Below the pieces are notes generated by a model. It was not told the origin of the DNA. It saw nothing but the letters and a program-made list of their open reading frames with translations, and searched no databases. Position numbers and translations under genes: made by a program. DNA of 64,000 bases from Pseudorhodobacter ferrugineus DSM 5888 (GTDB taxonomy: Bacteria > Pseudomonadota > Alphaproteobacteria > Rhodobacterales > Rhodobacteraceae): assembly GCF_000420745.1 (NCBI RefSeq), contig NZ_ATVN01000001.1:186001-250000 (forward strand), in the 5' to 3' direction. This document shows positions 54,341 through 63,064 of this stretch, piece after piece. Within the stretch, counting starts at the first letter, position 1; every line of letters starts with the position of its first letter.

Positions 54341-55726
54341 ATGGCGAGTTTTGACGTAATCATCATCGGTGCGGGCCCCGGCGGCTATGTGTGTGCCATC
54401 CGCTGCGCGCAACTGGGGCTGAAAGTGGCCGTTGTTGAGGGGCGCGAAACCCTTGGCGGCACCTGCCTGAACGTGGGTTGTATCCCGTCCAAAGCACTGC
54501 TGCACGCGACCCATAGTTTGCATGAGGCCGAGCATAATTTTGCCAAGATGGGCCTGAAGGGCAAGTCGCCTTCGGTCGATTGGGACCAGATGAAAGCGTA
54601 CAAACAAGACGTGGTCGATGGCAACACCAAGGGCATCGAATTTCTGTTTAAAAAGAACAAGGTAACTTGGCTGAAAGGTTGGGGAACGATCCCCGCTGCG
54701 GGCCAGGTTAAGGTCGGCGATGAGGTGCATGAGGCCAAAAATATCGTCATCGCCACCGGGTCCGAGGCGGCATCGCTGCCGGGTGTTGAGGTCGATGAAA
54801 AGACCGTCGTAACCTCGACCGGCGCGCTGGTTTTGGGCAAGATCCCCAAGTCGATGGTGGTGATCGGCGCGGGTGTAATCGGGCTTGAAATGGGCTCGGT
54901 CTATGCGCGGTTGGGATCGGAAGTGACGGTAGTAGAATACCTTGATGCGATCACGCCGGGCATGGACGCCGAAGTGGCTAAATCTTTCCAGAAGATCCTG
55001 ACGAAACAGGGTTTAAAATTCATTCTGGGCGCCGCCGTTCAGGGCGTTTCGACGAAAAATGGCAAGGCCAAAGTGACCTATAAGCTGCGCAAAGATGACA
55101 GCGAAACGGTGCTGGACGCCGATTGTGTTCTGGTAGCGACCGGTCGTAAACCCTTTGTCGATGGATTGGGGCTAGAGGCTTTGGGCGTTGAGATGGAAAA
55201 GCGCGGGCAAGTAAAAACCGATCATTTCGCGACCAATATCAAGGGTTTGTACGCGATCGGCGACGCGATTGTTGGCCCGATGCTGGCCCATAAGGCCGAA
55301 GACGAAGGCATGGCGCTGGCCGAGGTTCTGGCGGGCAAAGCGGGCCACGTTAACTATGACGTCATCCCTGGCGTGGTCTACACGACGCCCGAGGTGGCAT
55401 CCGTGGGCAAAACCGAGGAGCAGCTGAAAGAAGCGGGTCGTGCCTATAAGGTGGGTAAGTTCTCCTTCATGGGCAACGCCCGCGCCAAAGCAATTTTCCA
55501 AGCCGAGGGGTTTGTGAAAATTCTGGCGGACAAGGAAACGGATCGGATTTTGGGCGCGCATATCATCGGCCCGATGGCGGGTGATTTGATCCATGAGGTT
55601 TGTGTCGCGATGGAATTTGGTGCCTCTGCGCAGGATTTGGCGCTGACCTGCCATGCGCATCCAACATATAGCGAAGCAGTGCGTGAAGCAGCGCTGGCAT
55701 GCGGCGATGGTGCTATTCACGCCTAA
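54341..55726 (+). CDS. lpd: Dihydrolipoyl dehydrogenase (E3)
   Basis: A 461-residue FAD disulfide oxidoreductase that reoxidises E2 dihydrolipoyl groups with NAD. FAD motif [14 protein letters not shown] near residue 8; redox cysteines Cys42 and Cys47 in [19 protein letters not shown] motif [19 protein letters not shown] near 178; and the interface His-Glu pair in [16 protein letters not shown] near 440. It sits downstream of sucB with a trypco2 and a MAPEG gene in between and ends at a strong terminator. Confidence 0.98.
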   Translation: MASFDVIIIGAGPGGYVCAIRCAQLGLKVAVVEGRETLGGTCLNVGCIPSKALLHATHSLHEAEHNFAKMGLKGKSPSVDWDQMKAYKQDVVDGNTKGIEFLFKKNKVTWLKGWGTIPAAGQVKVGDEVHEAKNIVIATGSEAASLPGVEVDEKTVVTSTGALVLGKIPKSMVVIGAGVIGLEMGSVYARLGSEVTVVEYLDAITPGMDAEVAKSFQKILTKQGLKFILGAAVQGVSTKNGKAKVTYKLRKDDSETVLDADCVLVATGRKPFVDGLGLEALGVEMEKRGQVKTDHFATNIKGLYAIGDAIVGPMLAHKAEDEGMALAEVLAGKAGHVNYDVIPGVVYTTPEVASVGKTEEQLKEAGRAYKVGKFSFMGNARAKAIFQAEGFVKILADKETDRILGAHIIGPMAGDLIHEVCVAMEFGASAQDLALTCHAHPTYSEAVREAALACGDGAIHA

Positions 55727-55759
55727 GGACAGTTTTGCGGATAATCTGAGCCTCCGGCG

Positions 55760-55784
55760 GAGGTATTTTGGCCAAGATGAAATG
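55760..55784 (+). repeat. Short intergenic motif GAGGTATTTTGGCCAAGATG, copy B
   Basis: Lies 33 bp past the lpd stop, directly before its terminator. Related to the copy after rlmH at 15509-15532; both continue to AAGATGAAATG. Confidence 0.45.
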
Positions 55785-55812
55785 GGGCGCCCAGTTTTTG
55801 GGCGCCCCTTTT
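55784..55812 (+). terminator. Intrinsic terminator after lpd
   Basis: GGGGCGCCCA-GTTTT-TGGGCGCCCC then TTTT, a perfect 10-bp stem between the convergent lpd and ecm genes. Confidence 0.92.
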
Positions 55813-55832
55813 GTGTTGGTGCTGCGGGCCGC

Positions 55833-57812
55833 CTATTGCGCCGCGATGGTTTGGTCGTTCACCAAGGTAACGATGTCCATCATGATCCGGTTCAGTTCAA
55901 AGTCCTTGGGGGTGTATACGGCGGCCACGCCAAGGGCGCGAAGCTGGGCGGCGTCTTTCTCGGGGATGATGCCGCCGACCACAAGCGGGACATGTGAAAG
56001 CCCAGATTGTCGCATGTTTTCAAGTACCTCTGTGATGAGCGGTATGTGAGAGCCGGAAAGGATCGAGAGACCGACCACATGGGCATCTTGCTCTACCGCC
56101 GCACTCACAATCTCTGCTGGAGTCAGGCGGATGCCTTCGTAGTGGATATCCATGCCGCAATCGCGCGCGCGGGCGGCGATTTGTTCGGCACCGTTGGAAT
56201 GGCCATCAAGCCCGGGTTTTCCGACCAAAAACTTCAACTGGCGGCCCAATTTGGCAGACACGGCCTGCACAGCCTCGCGGATTGGTTCCAGCCCCTCGGT
56301 CCGGTTCGATGGGTTGCGCGAAACGCCGGTAGGGGCGCGGTATTCGCCAAAAGTGGCGCGGATTGTCGCCCCCCATTCGCCGGTCGTCACACCAGCTTTG
56401 GCGCAAGCAATGGAGGGGCGCATGATGTTTGTCCCGTCCTGCGCGGCACTGCGCAGCGCGGCGAGGGCGGTCTCGACGGCCGCATCGCTGCGGGCTGTTT
56501 TCCAATCGGTGAGACGTTGAATCTGGTCAGCTTCTGCCTTTGGGTCGGCCACCATGATTGACCCATCACCAGCGGTCAGCGGGCTGGGCGTGGTTTCCAC
56601 CCAGCGGTTCACACCAACCACGGTCGTCTCGCCCGACTCGATGCGGGCAATGCGTTCGGCGTTAGCCTCGACCAAGCGGCCCTTCATATAGTCAATCGCG
56701 GCGACAGCGCCGCCCATCGCGTCGATCTGGGCCAACTCATCCCGTGCACCTTGCTTTAACGAATCCACCTTACGATCCACGGCAGGGTTGCCATCAAAGA
56801 GGTCGTCATATTCCAGCAAATCCGATTCATAGGCCAAAATCTGTTGCATCCGTAGCGACCATTGCTGGTCCCAGGGGCGGGGCAGGCCAAGCGCCTCGTT
56901 CCATGCGGGCAGCTGCACAGCGCGCGCGCGGGCCTTTTTGGACAAGGTTACGGCCAGTGCCTCGATCAAAATCCGGTACACGTTGTTTTCGGGTTGTTGT
57001 TCGGTCAGGCCAAGAGAATTTACCTGCACGCCATAGCGGAAGCGGCGGTATTTTGCGTCTTGCACGCCATAGCGGGTTAGGCAAATCTCATCCCACAGGT
57101 CGACAAAGGCGCGCATCTTGCACATTTCGGTGACGAACCTGATGCCTGCGTTCACAAAGAACGAAATTCGCCCCACCATATTGGGGAAGTCCTCAGCTGC
57201 AACCTTGCCTTTTAAATCATCCAACACCGCGCAGGCGGTGGCCAGTGCGAAGGCTAATTCTTGTTCCGGTGTCGCCCCAGCCTCTTGCAAATGATAGGAA
57301 CAGACGTTCATTGGGTTCCATTTTGGCAGGTGCTTTTGGGTATAGGCCGCAACATCGGTGATCATCCGTAGGCTGGGCACGGGCGGGCAGATGTAAGTGC
57401 CGCGCGACAGGTATTCCTTAATGATATCATTCTGCACGGTGCCGTTTAGGTCAGCAATATCAGCGCCTTGTTCCTCGGCGACCGCGATATACAGCGCCAG
57501 CAGCCAAGGTGCTGTGGCGTTGATGGTCATTGAGGTGTTCATCTGATCCAGCGGAATGTCGGCGAAAAGCGCGCGCATATCGCCGAGGTGCGAAACTGGA
57601 ACTCCCACTTTGCCCACTTCGCCCCGCGCCAATTCGTGATCGGAATCGTAACCTGTTTGGGTTGGCAAATCGAAGGCGACAGACAGGCCTGTTTGCCCTT
57701 TGGCCAAATTGCTGCGGTAGAGCGCATTGGATGCCGAGGCCGTGGAGTGGCCGGCATAGGTGCGAAACAGCCAAGGCTTGTCTTTAACAGGGGCGGCGGT
57801 TTGGTCGGGCAT
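55833..57812 (-). CDS. ecm: Ethylmalonyl-CoA mutase
   Basis: Coenzyme-B12 enzyme that turns (2R)-ethylmalonyl-CoA into (2S)-methylsuccinyl-CoA in the ethylmalonyl-CoA pathway. The 659-residue mutase has the catalytic barrel from the N-terminus (WLFRTYAGHSTASASNALYR, GLSVAFDLPTQTGYDSD) and a C-terminal cobalamin domain with DGHSNGAEQIA (cobalt-ligand His about residue 538) and VVGLSILSGSHI. Its position by ccr and its Rhodobacter synteny distinguish it from methylmalonyl-CoA mutase. AGGAGG precedes the start. It is convergent with lpd and has its own promoter. Confidence 0.94.
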   Translation of the reverse strand: MPDQTAAPVKDKPWLFRTYAGHSTASASNALYRSNLAKGQTGLSVAFDLPTQTGYDSDHELARGEVGKVGVPVSHLGDMRALFADIPLDQMNTSMTINATAPWLLALYIAVAEEQGADIADLNGTVQNDIIKEYLSRGTYICPPVPSLRMITDVAAYTQKHLPKWNPMNVCSYHLQEAGATPEQELAFALATACAVLDDLKGKVAAEDFPNMVGRISFFVNAGIRFVTEMCKMRAFVDLWDEICLTRYGVQDAKYRRFRYGVQVNSLGLTEQQPENNVYRILIEALAVTLSKKARARAVQLPAWNEALGLPRPWDQQWSLRMQQILAYESDLLEYDDLFDGNPAVDRKVDSLKQGARDELAQIDAMGGAVAAIDYMKGRLVEANAERIARIESGETTVVGVNRWVETTPSPLTAGDGSIMVADPKAEADQIQRLTDWKTARSDAAVETALAALRSAAQDGTNIMRPSIACAKAGVTTGEWGATIRATFGEYRAPTGVSRNPSNRTEGLEPIREAVQAVSAKLGRQLKFLVGKPGLDGHSNGAEQIAARARDCGMDIHYEGIRLTPAEIVSAAVEQDAHVVGLSILSGSHIPLITEVLENMRQSGLSHVPLVVGGIIPEKDAAQLRALGVAAVYTPKDFELNRIMMDIVTLVNDQTIAAQ

Positions 57813-57836
57813 GGCGAGCCTCCTAGATTCGTGTCA

Positions 57837-57858
57837 CGCAATTTTCTTACGTTGTGGG
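57837..57858 (-). promoter_or_regulatory. CGTAAGAAAATTGCG element at the ecm transcription start
   Basis: The same 22-base block as before mcl2 (20 of 22 identical). Here it directly follows the -10 hexamer, so a bound protein would cover the transcription start. Confidence 0.6.
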
Positions 57859-57859
57859 A

Positions 57860-57904
57860 TTGATAGGCGACATTTTGTGCCAATGTCAATTCGCTGCAGC
57901 GCAG
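57860..57904 (-). promoter_or_regulatory. ecm promoter with adjacent PhaR-box-like site
   Basis: On the minus strand TTGACA (57884-57889) and TATCAA (57860-57865) are separated by 18 bp, a good housekeeping promoter. Immediately upstream of the -35 lies CTGCAGCGCAG or its reverse (57894-57904), a perfect CTGC-N3-GCAG, and further up a half-matching TGCCGCAACCGCAAA (57915-57929). Confidence 0.65.
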
Positions 57905-58016
57905 CGGTAAGGGATTTGCGGTTGCGGCATTCCCTTGCGGTACATTCCCAGCGCACGCAGGTAAAACCACGCGGGGGAGTAGCTCTTGACCTGCAATCTG
58001 CGCTAGGTTGGCCAGT

Positions 58017-59399
58017 ATGACCCAAAGCGTAACGCTTCCCCTTTGGCTGCTGATCCTGATCGTGCTGTTTGGCGCGGTTACCTTTGCATCGCATTTCGTG
58101 TTCCCATCGGTGCGCTGGTTTCTGCGCGGTCGGGCCGAGCGGGCCTTGGCGCAGTTGAATGCCAAGTTGCAGCGCCCTGTTGATCCCTTCAAGCTGATGC
58201 GCAGGCAGGATAAAATTGTCCGGCTGGTCTATGACCCCGCCGTGATGCAGGCGATCGCCGATCATGCCCGCGAGACCGGAAAACCGCAAAATGTGGTGTT
58301 TGAAGAGGCCAAGTCCTATGCCCGCGAAATTGTGCCGGGGTTTTCGACTTTGCTGTATTTCGGGGTGGCTACACGGGTCACGCGCTGGCTGACCAAGCAG
58401 CTGTACCGCGTTAAAATCGGCAGGATTGATACGGAATTGAAGGGCATAAACCCAGAAGCTACGGTGATCTTCGTGATGAACCATCGCAGCAATATGGATT
58501 ATGTTTTGGTCACTTGGCTGGTCGCGGATCGCTCTGCGCTGTCCTATGCCGTGGGCGAATGGGCCAGAATTTGGCCGCTCAGCCGGATAATCCGCGCGAT
58601 GGGGGCGTATTTTATTCGGCGTGGTAGCAGGAACGCGCTCTACCGAAAGGTTTTGGCCCGCTATGTGCAGATGGCCACGGCCGAAGGGACGACGCAAGCC
58701 GTGTTTCCCGAAGGCGGGCTAAGCCTTGATGGTCGGGTCGGTGAGGCCAAAATGGGGTTGCTGAGCTATATCGTTGCAGGATTTGACCCTAAGGGCCGCG
58801 ACGTGGTGTTTGTGCCGGTTGGCCTTGCCTATGACCGTGTGCTGGAGGATCGGGTTTTGACCGAGGCTGCGCAGGACGACACTCGGCGGTTTCGGGCGCG
58901 GATTGGGGTGATGCTGCGCTTTGGTGGCAAGATGCTGTGGCAAAAGTTGCGCGGGCGGTTTGCGGGCTTTGGCATTGCCGCTGCGGGATTTGGTGCACCT
59001 GTGTCGTTACGCGATTGGTTGGCCAAGTCGCCTGATACGGGCCCAGAAGTGCTGGGTGCAGATTTGATGGCGCGGATCACCGCTTCGGTGCCGATTTTGC
59101 CTGTGCCTTTGATGGCCGCAGCGCTGACCCTAGGGCCGCTAACCCGCGAGGCGCTGGTCAAAAGGGCCGAAGCGCTGGTGCAGGCATTGCAGGCCAAAGG
59201 TGCGGTTTTGCGGTTGGGGCCAGTGGACGATTGGACCGCAGACGGGCTTGGCCCGTTATTGGCGCGTGGATTTGCGCTTGAGGTGGATAGCAAGCTGGCG
59301 GTGACCGAACGGGGCGCGCGTATCACTGCGTTTTATGCGGCACCGGTTTGGCAGGCCTTGGGGCACGACGCTCAAGATGCCGCAACGCAGCAGACATAA
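58017..59399 (+). CDS. PlsC/PlsB-like glycerophospholipid acyltransferase
   Basis: A 460-residue acyltransferase with an N-terminal membrane helix (LPLWLLILIVLFGAVTFASHFVF) and the acyltransferase motifs: VMNHRSNMDYVLV (the H-x4-D catalytic motif near residue 160), GAYFIRRGSRNALYRKVL near 200 and VFPEGGLSLDGR near 235. It is longer than PlsC and closer to GPAT-type enzymes. It likely acylates glycerol 3-phosphate or a lysophospholipid at the membrane. The ATG at 58017 is used rather than an upstream TTG. It stands between ecm (divergent) and ccr. Confidence 0.85.
   Translation: MTQSVTLPLWLLILIVLFGAVTFASHFVFPSVRWFLRGRAERALAQLNAKLQRPVDPFKLMRRQDKIVRLVYDPAVMQAIADHARETGKPQNVVFEEAKSYAREIVPGFSTLLYFGVATRVTRWLTKQLYRVKIGRIDTELKGINPEATVIFVMNHRSNMDYVLVTWLVADRSALSYAVGEWARIWPLSRIIRAMGAYFIRRGSRNALYRKVLARYVQMATAEGTTQAVFPEGGLSLDGRVGEAKMGLLSYIVAGFDPKGRDVVFVPVGLAYDRVLEDRVLTEAAQDDTRRFRARIGVMLRFGGKMLWQKLRGRFAGFGIAAAGFGAPVSLRDWLAKSPDTGPEVLGADLMARITASVPILPVPLMAAALTLGPLTREALVKRAEALVQALQAKGAVLRLGPVDDWTADGLGPLLARGFALEVDSKLAVTERGARITAFYAAPVWQALGHDAQDAATQQT
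59378..59392. promoter_or_regulatory. PhaR-box-like palindrome upstream of ccr
   Basis: TGCCGCAACGCAGCA lies in the last codons of the acyltransferase gene, 124 bp before ccr. It matches the mcl2 site in 14 of 15 bases. Being inside coding sequence it could be coincidental. Confidence 0.4.
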
Positions 59400-59515
59400 A
59401 ATTACAAAAATTGCACTTCTCACTATTGCAAAGTTGCGTGATGGTCCGTATTCCTAGGCTTGAGCCGCCTGCGATTCTGCGATGCGGCATAATTGACCCG
59501 CGAGAGGAGGCCCCA

Positions 59516-60808
59516 ATGGCTTTGGATACCCAGCTTGATATCGTTGCCTATGAGGCACCGCAAAAAGACCTGTATGAAATCGGCGAGATGCCCCCATTGG
59601 GCTATGTTCCGGCGCAGATGTACGCGTGGACCATTCGCCGCGAACGCCACGGTGAACCCGACACCGCCATGTTGGTCGAGGTGGTCGACACACCCAAAAT
59701 CGACAGCAACGAAGTGCTGGTTTTGGTTATGGCGGCGGGCGTGAATTATAACGGTGTTTGGGCCGCGTTGGGTGTTCCGATCAGCCCGTTTGATAGCCAC
59801 AAGCAGCCGTTTCACATTGCGGGCTCTGATGCGTCGGGTATCGTTTGGGCTGTCGGTGACAAGGTGAAACGCTGGAAGGTTGGCGATGAGGTGGTGATCC
59901 ACTGCAACCAAGATGACGGCGACGATGAGGAATGTAACGGCGGCGACCCGATGTTTTCGACCAGCCAGCGGATCTGGGGATATGAGACGCCGGACGGGTC
60001 GTTTGCGCAGTTCACCAATGTGCAGGCACAGCAGTTGATGCCCCGCCCCAAGCACCTGACGTGGGAAGAAAGTGCCTGCTATACCCTGACGCTGGCCACC
60101 GCGTATCGCATGCTGTTCGGCCATGAACCGCATGACCTGAAGCCTGGGCAAAACGTGCTGGTTTGGGGCGCGTCGGGTGGCCTTGGGTCCTATGCGATCC
60201 AGTTGATCAACACGGCAGGCGCCAATGCGATTGGCGTGATTTCCGAAGAGGACAAGCGCGAGTTTGTTATGGGCCTTGGCGCGAAAGGTGTGATCAACCG
60301 CAAGGATTTCAAGTGCTGGGGGCAACTGCCCACGGTGAACACACCGGAATATAAGGTGTGGTTCGATGAGGCGCGCAAATTCGGCAAGGCGATTTGGGAT
60401 ATCACCGGCAAGGGGAACAACGTCGATATGGTGTTTGAACACCCCGGCGAGGCGACGTTCCCAGTGTCCACCTTGGTGTGCAAAAAGGGCGGCATGGTCG
60501 TGATTTGTGCAGGCACAACGGGGTTCAACTGTACCTTTGACGTGCGTTATTTGTGGATGCACCAAAAGCGTATTCAGGGCAGCCACTTTGCACATTTGAA
60601 ACAGGCATCATCGGCGAATAAGCTGATGCTGGAACGGCGCTTGGATCCGTGCATGTCTGAGGTATTCCCTTGGGCCGAAATCCCTGCGGCCCATATGAAA
60701 ATGCGCCGGAACGAACACAAACCCGGCAATATGTCGGTGCTGGTGCAGGCACCCCGTACGGGTCTGCGCACGTTCGAGGATACGCTGGACGCCAGCAAGA
60801 ACCGTTAA
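59516..60808 (+). CDS. ccr: Crotonyl-CoA carboxylase/reductase
   Basis: Reductively carboxylates crotonyl-CoA to (2S)-ethylmalonyl-CoA with NADPH and CO2, the key step of the ethylmalonyl-CoA pathway. A 430-residue medium-chain reductase: GVNYNGVWAALG near residue 76 carries the conserved Asn region, HIAGSDASGIV near 100, the Ccr-specific HCNQDDGDDEECNGGDPMFS near 130-148 and the NADPH motif VWGASGGLGSYAIQL near 217. AGGAGG precedes the ATG at 59516; the long upstream extension of the frame is not coding. A strong terminator follows. Confidence 0.97.
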   Translation: MALDTQLDIVAYEAPQKDLYEIGEMPPLGYVPAQMYAWTIRRERHGEPDTAMLVEVVDTPKIDSNEVLVLVMAAGVNYNGVWAALGVPISPFDSHKQPFHIAGSDASGIVWAVGDKVKRWKVGDEVVIHCNQDDGDDEECNGGDPMFSTSQRIWGYETPDGSFAQFTNVQAQQLMPRPKHLTWEESACYTLTLATAYRMLFGHEPHDLKPGQNVLVWGASGGLGSYAIQLINTAGANAIGVISEEDKREFVMGLGAKGVINRKDFKCWGQLPTVNTPEYKVWFDEARKFGKAIWDITGKGNNVDMVFEHPGEATFPVSTLVCKKGGMVVICAGTTGFNCTFDVRYLWMHQKRIQGSHFAHLKQASSANKLMLERRLDPCMSEVFPWAEIPAAHMKMRRNEHKPGNMSVLVQAPRTGLRTFEDTLDASKNR

Positions 60809-60826
60809 TCGCGGCAACGCCTTTGT

Positions 60827-60859
60827 AGCCGCCGTGCCCTTTGGGCACGGCGGCTTTTT
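60827..60859 (+). terminator. Intrinsic terminator after ccr
   Basis: AGCCGCCGTGCCC-TTT-GGGCACGGCGGCT, a perfect 13-bp stem, then TTTT, 18 bp past the ccr stop. Confidence 0.93.
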
Positions 60860-60975
60860 GTTGGGCGCAAAGAAACCCGGATTTGGTTACTATTTATTGA
60901 CAGTTAGGCAGCTAATCTGGCTGGGTCGACAGGTGTGATTTGGCGGCGTTTTCATAACCTTGTATTGGGGGCGCA

Positions 60976-61176
60976 ATGCGCCATGACTGGATCTTTGATG
61001 TATTGGCCGATCTGCGGGCCTATGCGGATGAAAATAACCTACCCGCACTGGCGGCGCAGGTAACCGCCACGTTGCGGGTCGCAGATATCGAGGTGGCCGA
61101 GGAGGCGTTTGCTCGCGCGCAGCATGCCCCAGCGGGTGCCAAAGATAAGGGGAAACACGCGCGGCGCGCGCATTAG
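60976..61176 (+). CDS. Small conserved hypothetical protein
   Basis: A 66-residue cytoplasmic protein, MRHDWIFDVLADLRAYADEN then NLPALAAQVTATLRVADIEVAEEAF, with a basic tail (KDKGKHARRAH). I recall proteins with this N-terminus in many Rhodobacterales; function unknown. It is immediately upstream of the helicase gene on the same strand. Confidence 0.75.
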   Translation: MRHDWIFDVLADLRAYADENNLPALAAQVTATLRVADIEVAEEAFARAQHAPAGAKDKGKHARRAH

Positions 61177-61245
61177 GGCACTGTGCGTCACGATTTGTGG
61201 TCTGCACCGCTGGTCTCGGCGCGGCGGGTTGGCTATGGTCGCGCG

Positions 61246-62769
61246 ATGACCAGCACCGCACTTACATTTTCGGACGATCAGGCAGAGGCTTGGGACCGGC
61301 TTGCCGATCAGCTTCGCGGTATGGGCATTGATTTGGCCAATGCCACCTTGACCCCGGTGACTGAGGGGAAGGCCAGCGTTATGGCGGTCGTGGGCAAGGC
61401 GGGGTCGGGCAAAACCATGCTGCTGGCGAGCCTGTACAAGGCGATGGTTGCAGCAGGCGTTGATGTGGTGTCAGGCGATTACGAGGGGAAAAAGCGCAAA
61501 GACCGCCGAACATTGGCGATTTTGGCCCCGACCAACAAGGCGGCATCTGTGCTGCGGTTGCGCGGCGTGCCCGCGACCACAATCCACCGCATCCTCTATA
61601 CCCCGCTTTATGATCCGCAATATGAGATGATCGCCGAATGGCTGGCAGGCAACGGCCCGCGCCCCCAAGTCGAAGGGTTGACCGAACTGGCGCTCGACCG
61701 TGCCAAGGCGTTTTACGATACGGTGGCTTCGATCCCCGGGGCTTTGGCGGCGGCTGGCCTGCGGGGCAGCGATTTCATCAAGGGCTGGAAGCGCCGCGAG
61801 GAGCCGCTGGACGTGGGGTTTGTCGACGAATCCTCGATGCTCGACCAGCGCCAGTTTGATGACCTGCGGGAAATTTTTCCAACGCTTGTGCTGTTTGGCG
61901 ACCCTGCACAGTTGGCCCCAGTGGGCAATTCCGGCGAGATGGTGTTTGACAAACTGGGCGGCACGCGGCGGCTGGAATTGCAGCGTATCCACCGCCAGAC
62001 CGAGGGTAACCCGATCCTCGATCTTGCCCATGCGCTGGCAGACCCCGACCTGACCTTTGAGCGGTTTGAGCGGATGGTCGAAGAGGCCGCTGCCCGTGAT
62101 CCGCGCGTTGTGATGGCGCAGCGGGTGGACAGTGATTTGATGGCCCGCAGCCCCGTTCTGGTCTGGCGCAATGCCACCCGCATCCGTCTGATTACCGCCT
62201 TTCGGGCCGCGCATGGCGCGCCGGAATTTGAGCTGGTTCCCGGCGAGCCGTTGATTTGTGACGGTATCGAATTGCCGTTGAAGCATCGCAAAAAGCGGAT
62301 CGACCTAGAGGCGCGCGGCCTGATCAAAGGCGCGCAGGTCATCTATATGGGGCCCGGCAACCGTGACGGCTTTGCCCGACTGCATGTCGTGGGTGCCGAA
62401 GAACCGCAGGTATCAGCCGCCAGTATTATCAAAATCGAAAAACCGGATGAGGATGAACCCTTTATCCCATCCGCCGCCAAAATGGGTGCAGCCTTTTTGC
62501 ATGGCGCGGCCGTGACAATCCATAAAGCGCAAGGCAGTCAATGGGATACGGTGCAGGTGTTTGCCCCCGACCTGTGGGCCGCAGCCCAAGCGGGTCGGTC
62601 CGAGGCGGGGATGCCGTTGTGGAAACGGCTGGCCTATGTGGCCATCACGCGGGCGCAGGACCGATTGCTGTGGGTGGTGCGCAACCGTTTGGCCTTGCCG
62701 GTCACGGCGCTTGGCGTGTCCGATCTGGTTGCCAAACCCGCACCGTTGGAACTGCAACCCGAGGAATAA
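61246..62769 (+). CDS. RecD-like ATP-dependent DNA helicase
   Basis: A 507-residue superfamily 1 helicase. Walker A is VVGKAGSGKTMLL near residue 52, motif Ia LAPTNKAASVLRLRG, Walker B VGFVDESSMLD near 193, motif III FGDPAQLAPVGNSGE near 220, and the UvrD_C_2 end AAVTIHKAQGSQWDTVQVF with YVAITRAQDRLLWVV near 470. No RecB or RecC is nearby, so it is a stand-alone RecD2/Dda-type protein. The ATG at 61246 is chosen from the domain start; 21 upstream codons are open but look non-coding. Confidence 0.9.
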   Translation: MTSTALTFSDDQAEAWDRLADQLRGMGIDLANATLTPVTEGKASVMAVVGKAGSGKTMLLASLYKAMVAAGVDVVSGDYEGKKRKDRRTLAILAPTNKAASVLRLRGVPATTIHRILYTPLYDPQYEMIAEWLAGNGPRPQVEGLTELALDRAKAFYDTVASIPGALAAAGLRGSDFIKGWKRREEPLDVGFVDESSMLDQRQFDDLREIFPTLVLFGDPAQLAPVGNSGEMVFDKLGGTRRLELQRIHRQTEGNPILDLAHALADPDLTFERFERMVEEAAARDPRVVMAQRVDSDLMARSPVLVWRNATRIRLITAFRAAHGAPEFELVPGEPLICDGIELPLKHRKKRIDLEARGLIKGAQVIYMGPGNRDGFARLHVVGAEEPQVSAASIIKIEKPDEDEPFIPSAAKMGAAFLHGAAVTIHKAQGSQWDTVQVFAPDLWAAAQAGRSEAGMPLWKRLAYVAITRAQDRLLWVVRNRLALPVTALGVSDLVAKPAPLELQPEE

Positions 62770-62827
62770 GGCTTTCCCCCCGCCGCGCCCGCGCCTATGT
62801 TTTGCGCAAAGCACAGGGAGCCACATC

Positions 62828-63064
62828 ATGACCGCCGTATTCGTCCAATTCCGCTGCACCCCCGGCAAAACCTATGAGGTAGCCGACGCTATTTATGACC
62901 GCGAGGTGGTGTCAGAGCTGTTTTCCACGAGTGGCGAATATGACCTGATCGCCAAGATCTATATTCCTGACGGGCAAGATGTGGGGCATTATCTGTCGGC
63001 GGCTTTGTTCGATATTCCGGGTATCGTGAGGACGCTGACTACGATGACGTTCAAGGCGTTTTAA
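62828..63064 (+). CDS. Stand-alone Lrp/AsnC ligand-binding (RAM) domain protein
   Basis: A 78-residue protein that is just the RAM domain of Lrp/AsnC regulators ([46 protein letters not shown]) with no DNA-binding domain. Such proteins bind amino acids and may pair with full-length Lrp proteins. GGGAG precedes the ATG. Its stop overlaps the convergent pyrD stop. Confidence 0.9.
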   Translation: MTAVFVQFRCTPGKTYEVADAIYDREVVSELFSTSGEYDLIAKIYIPDGQDVGHYLSAALFDIPGIVRTLTTMTFKAF

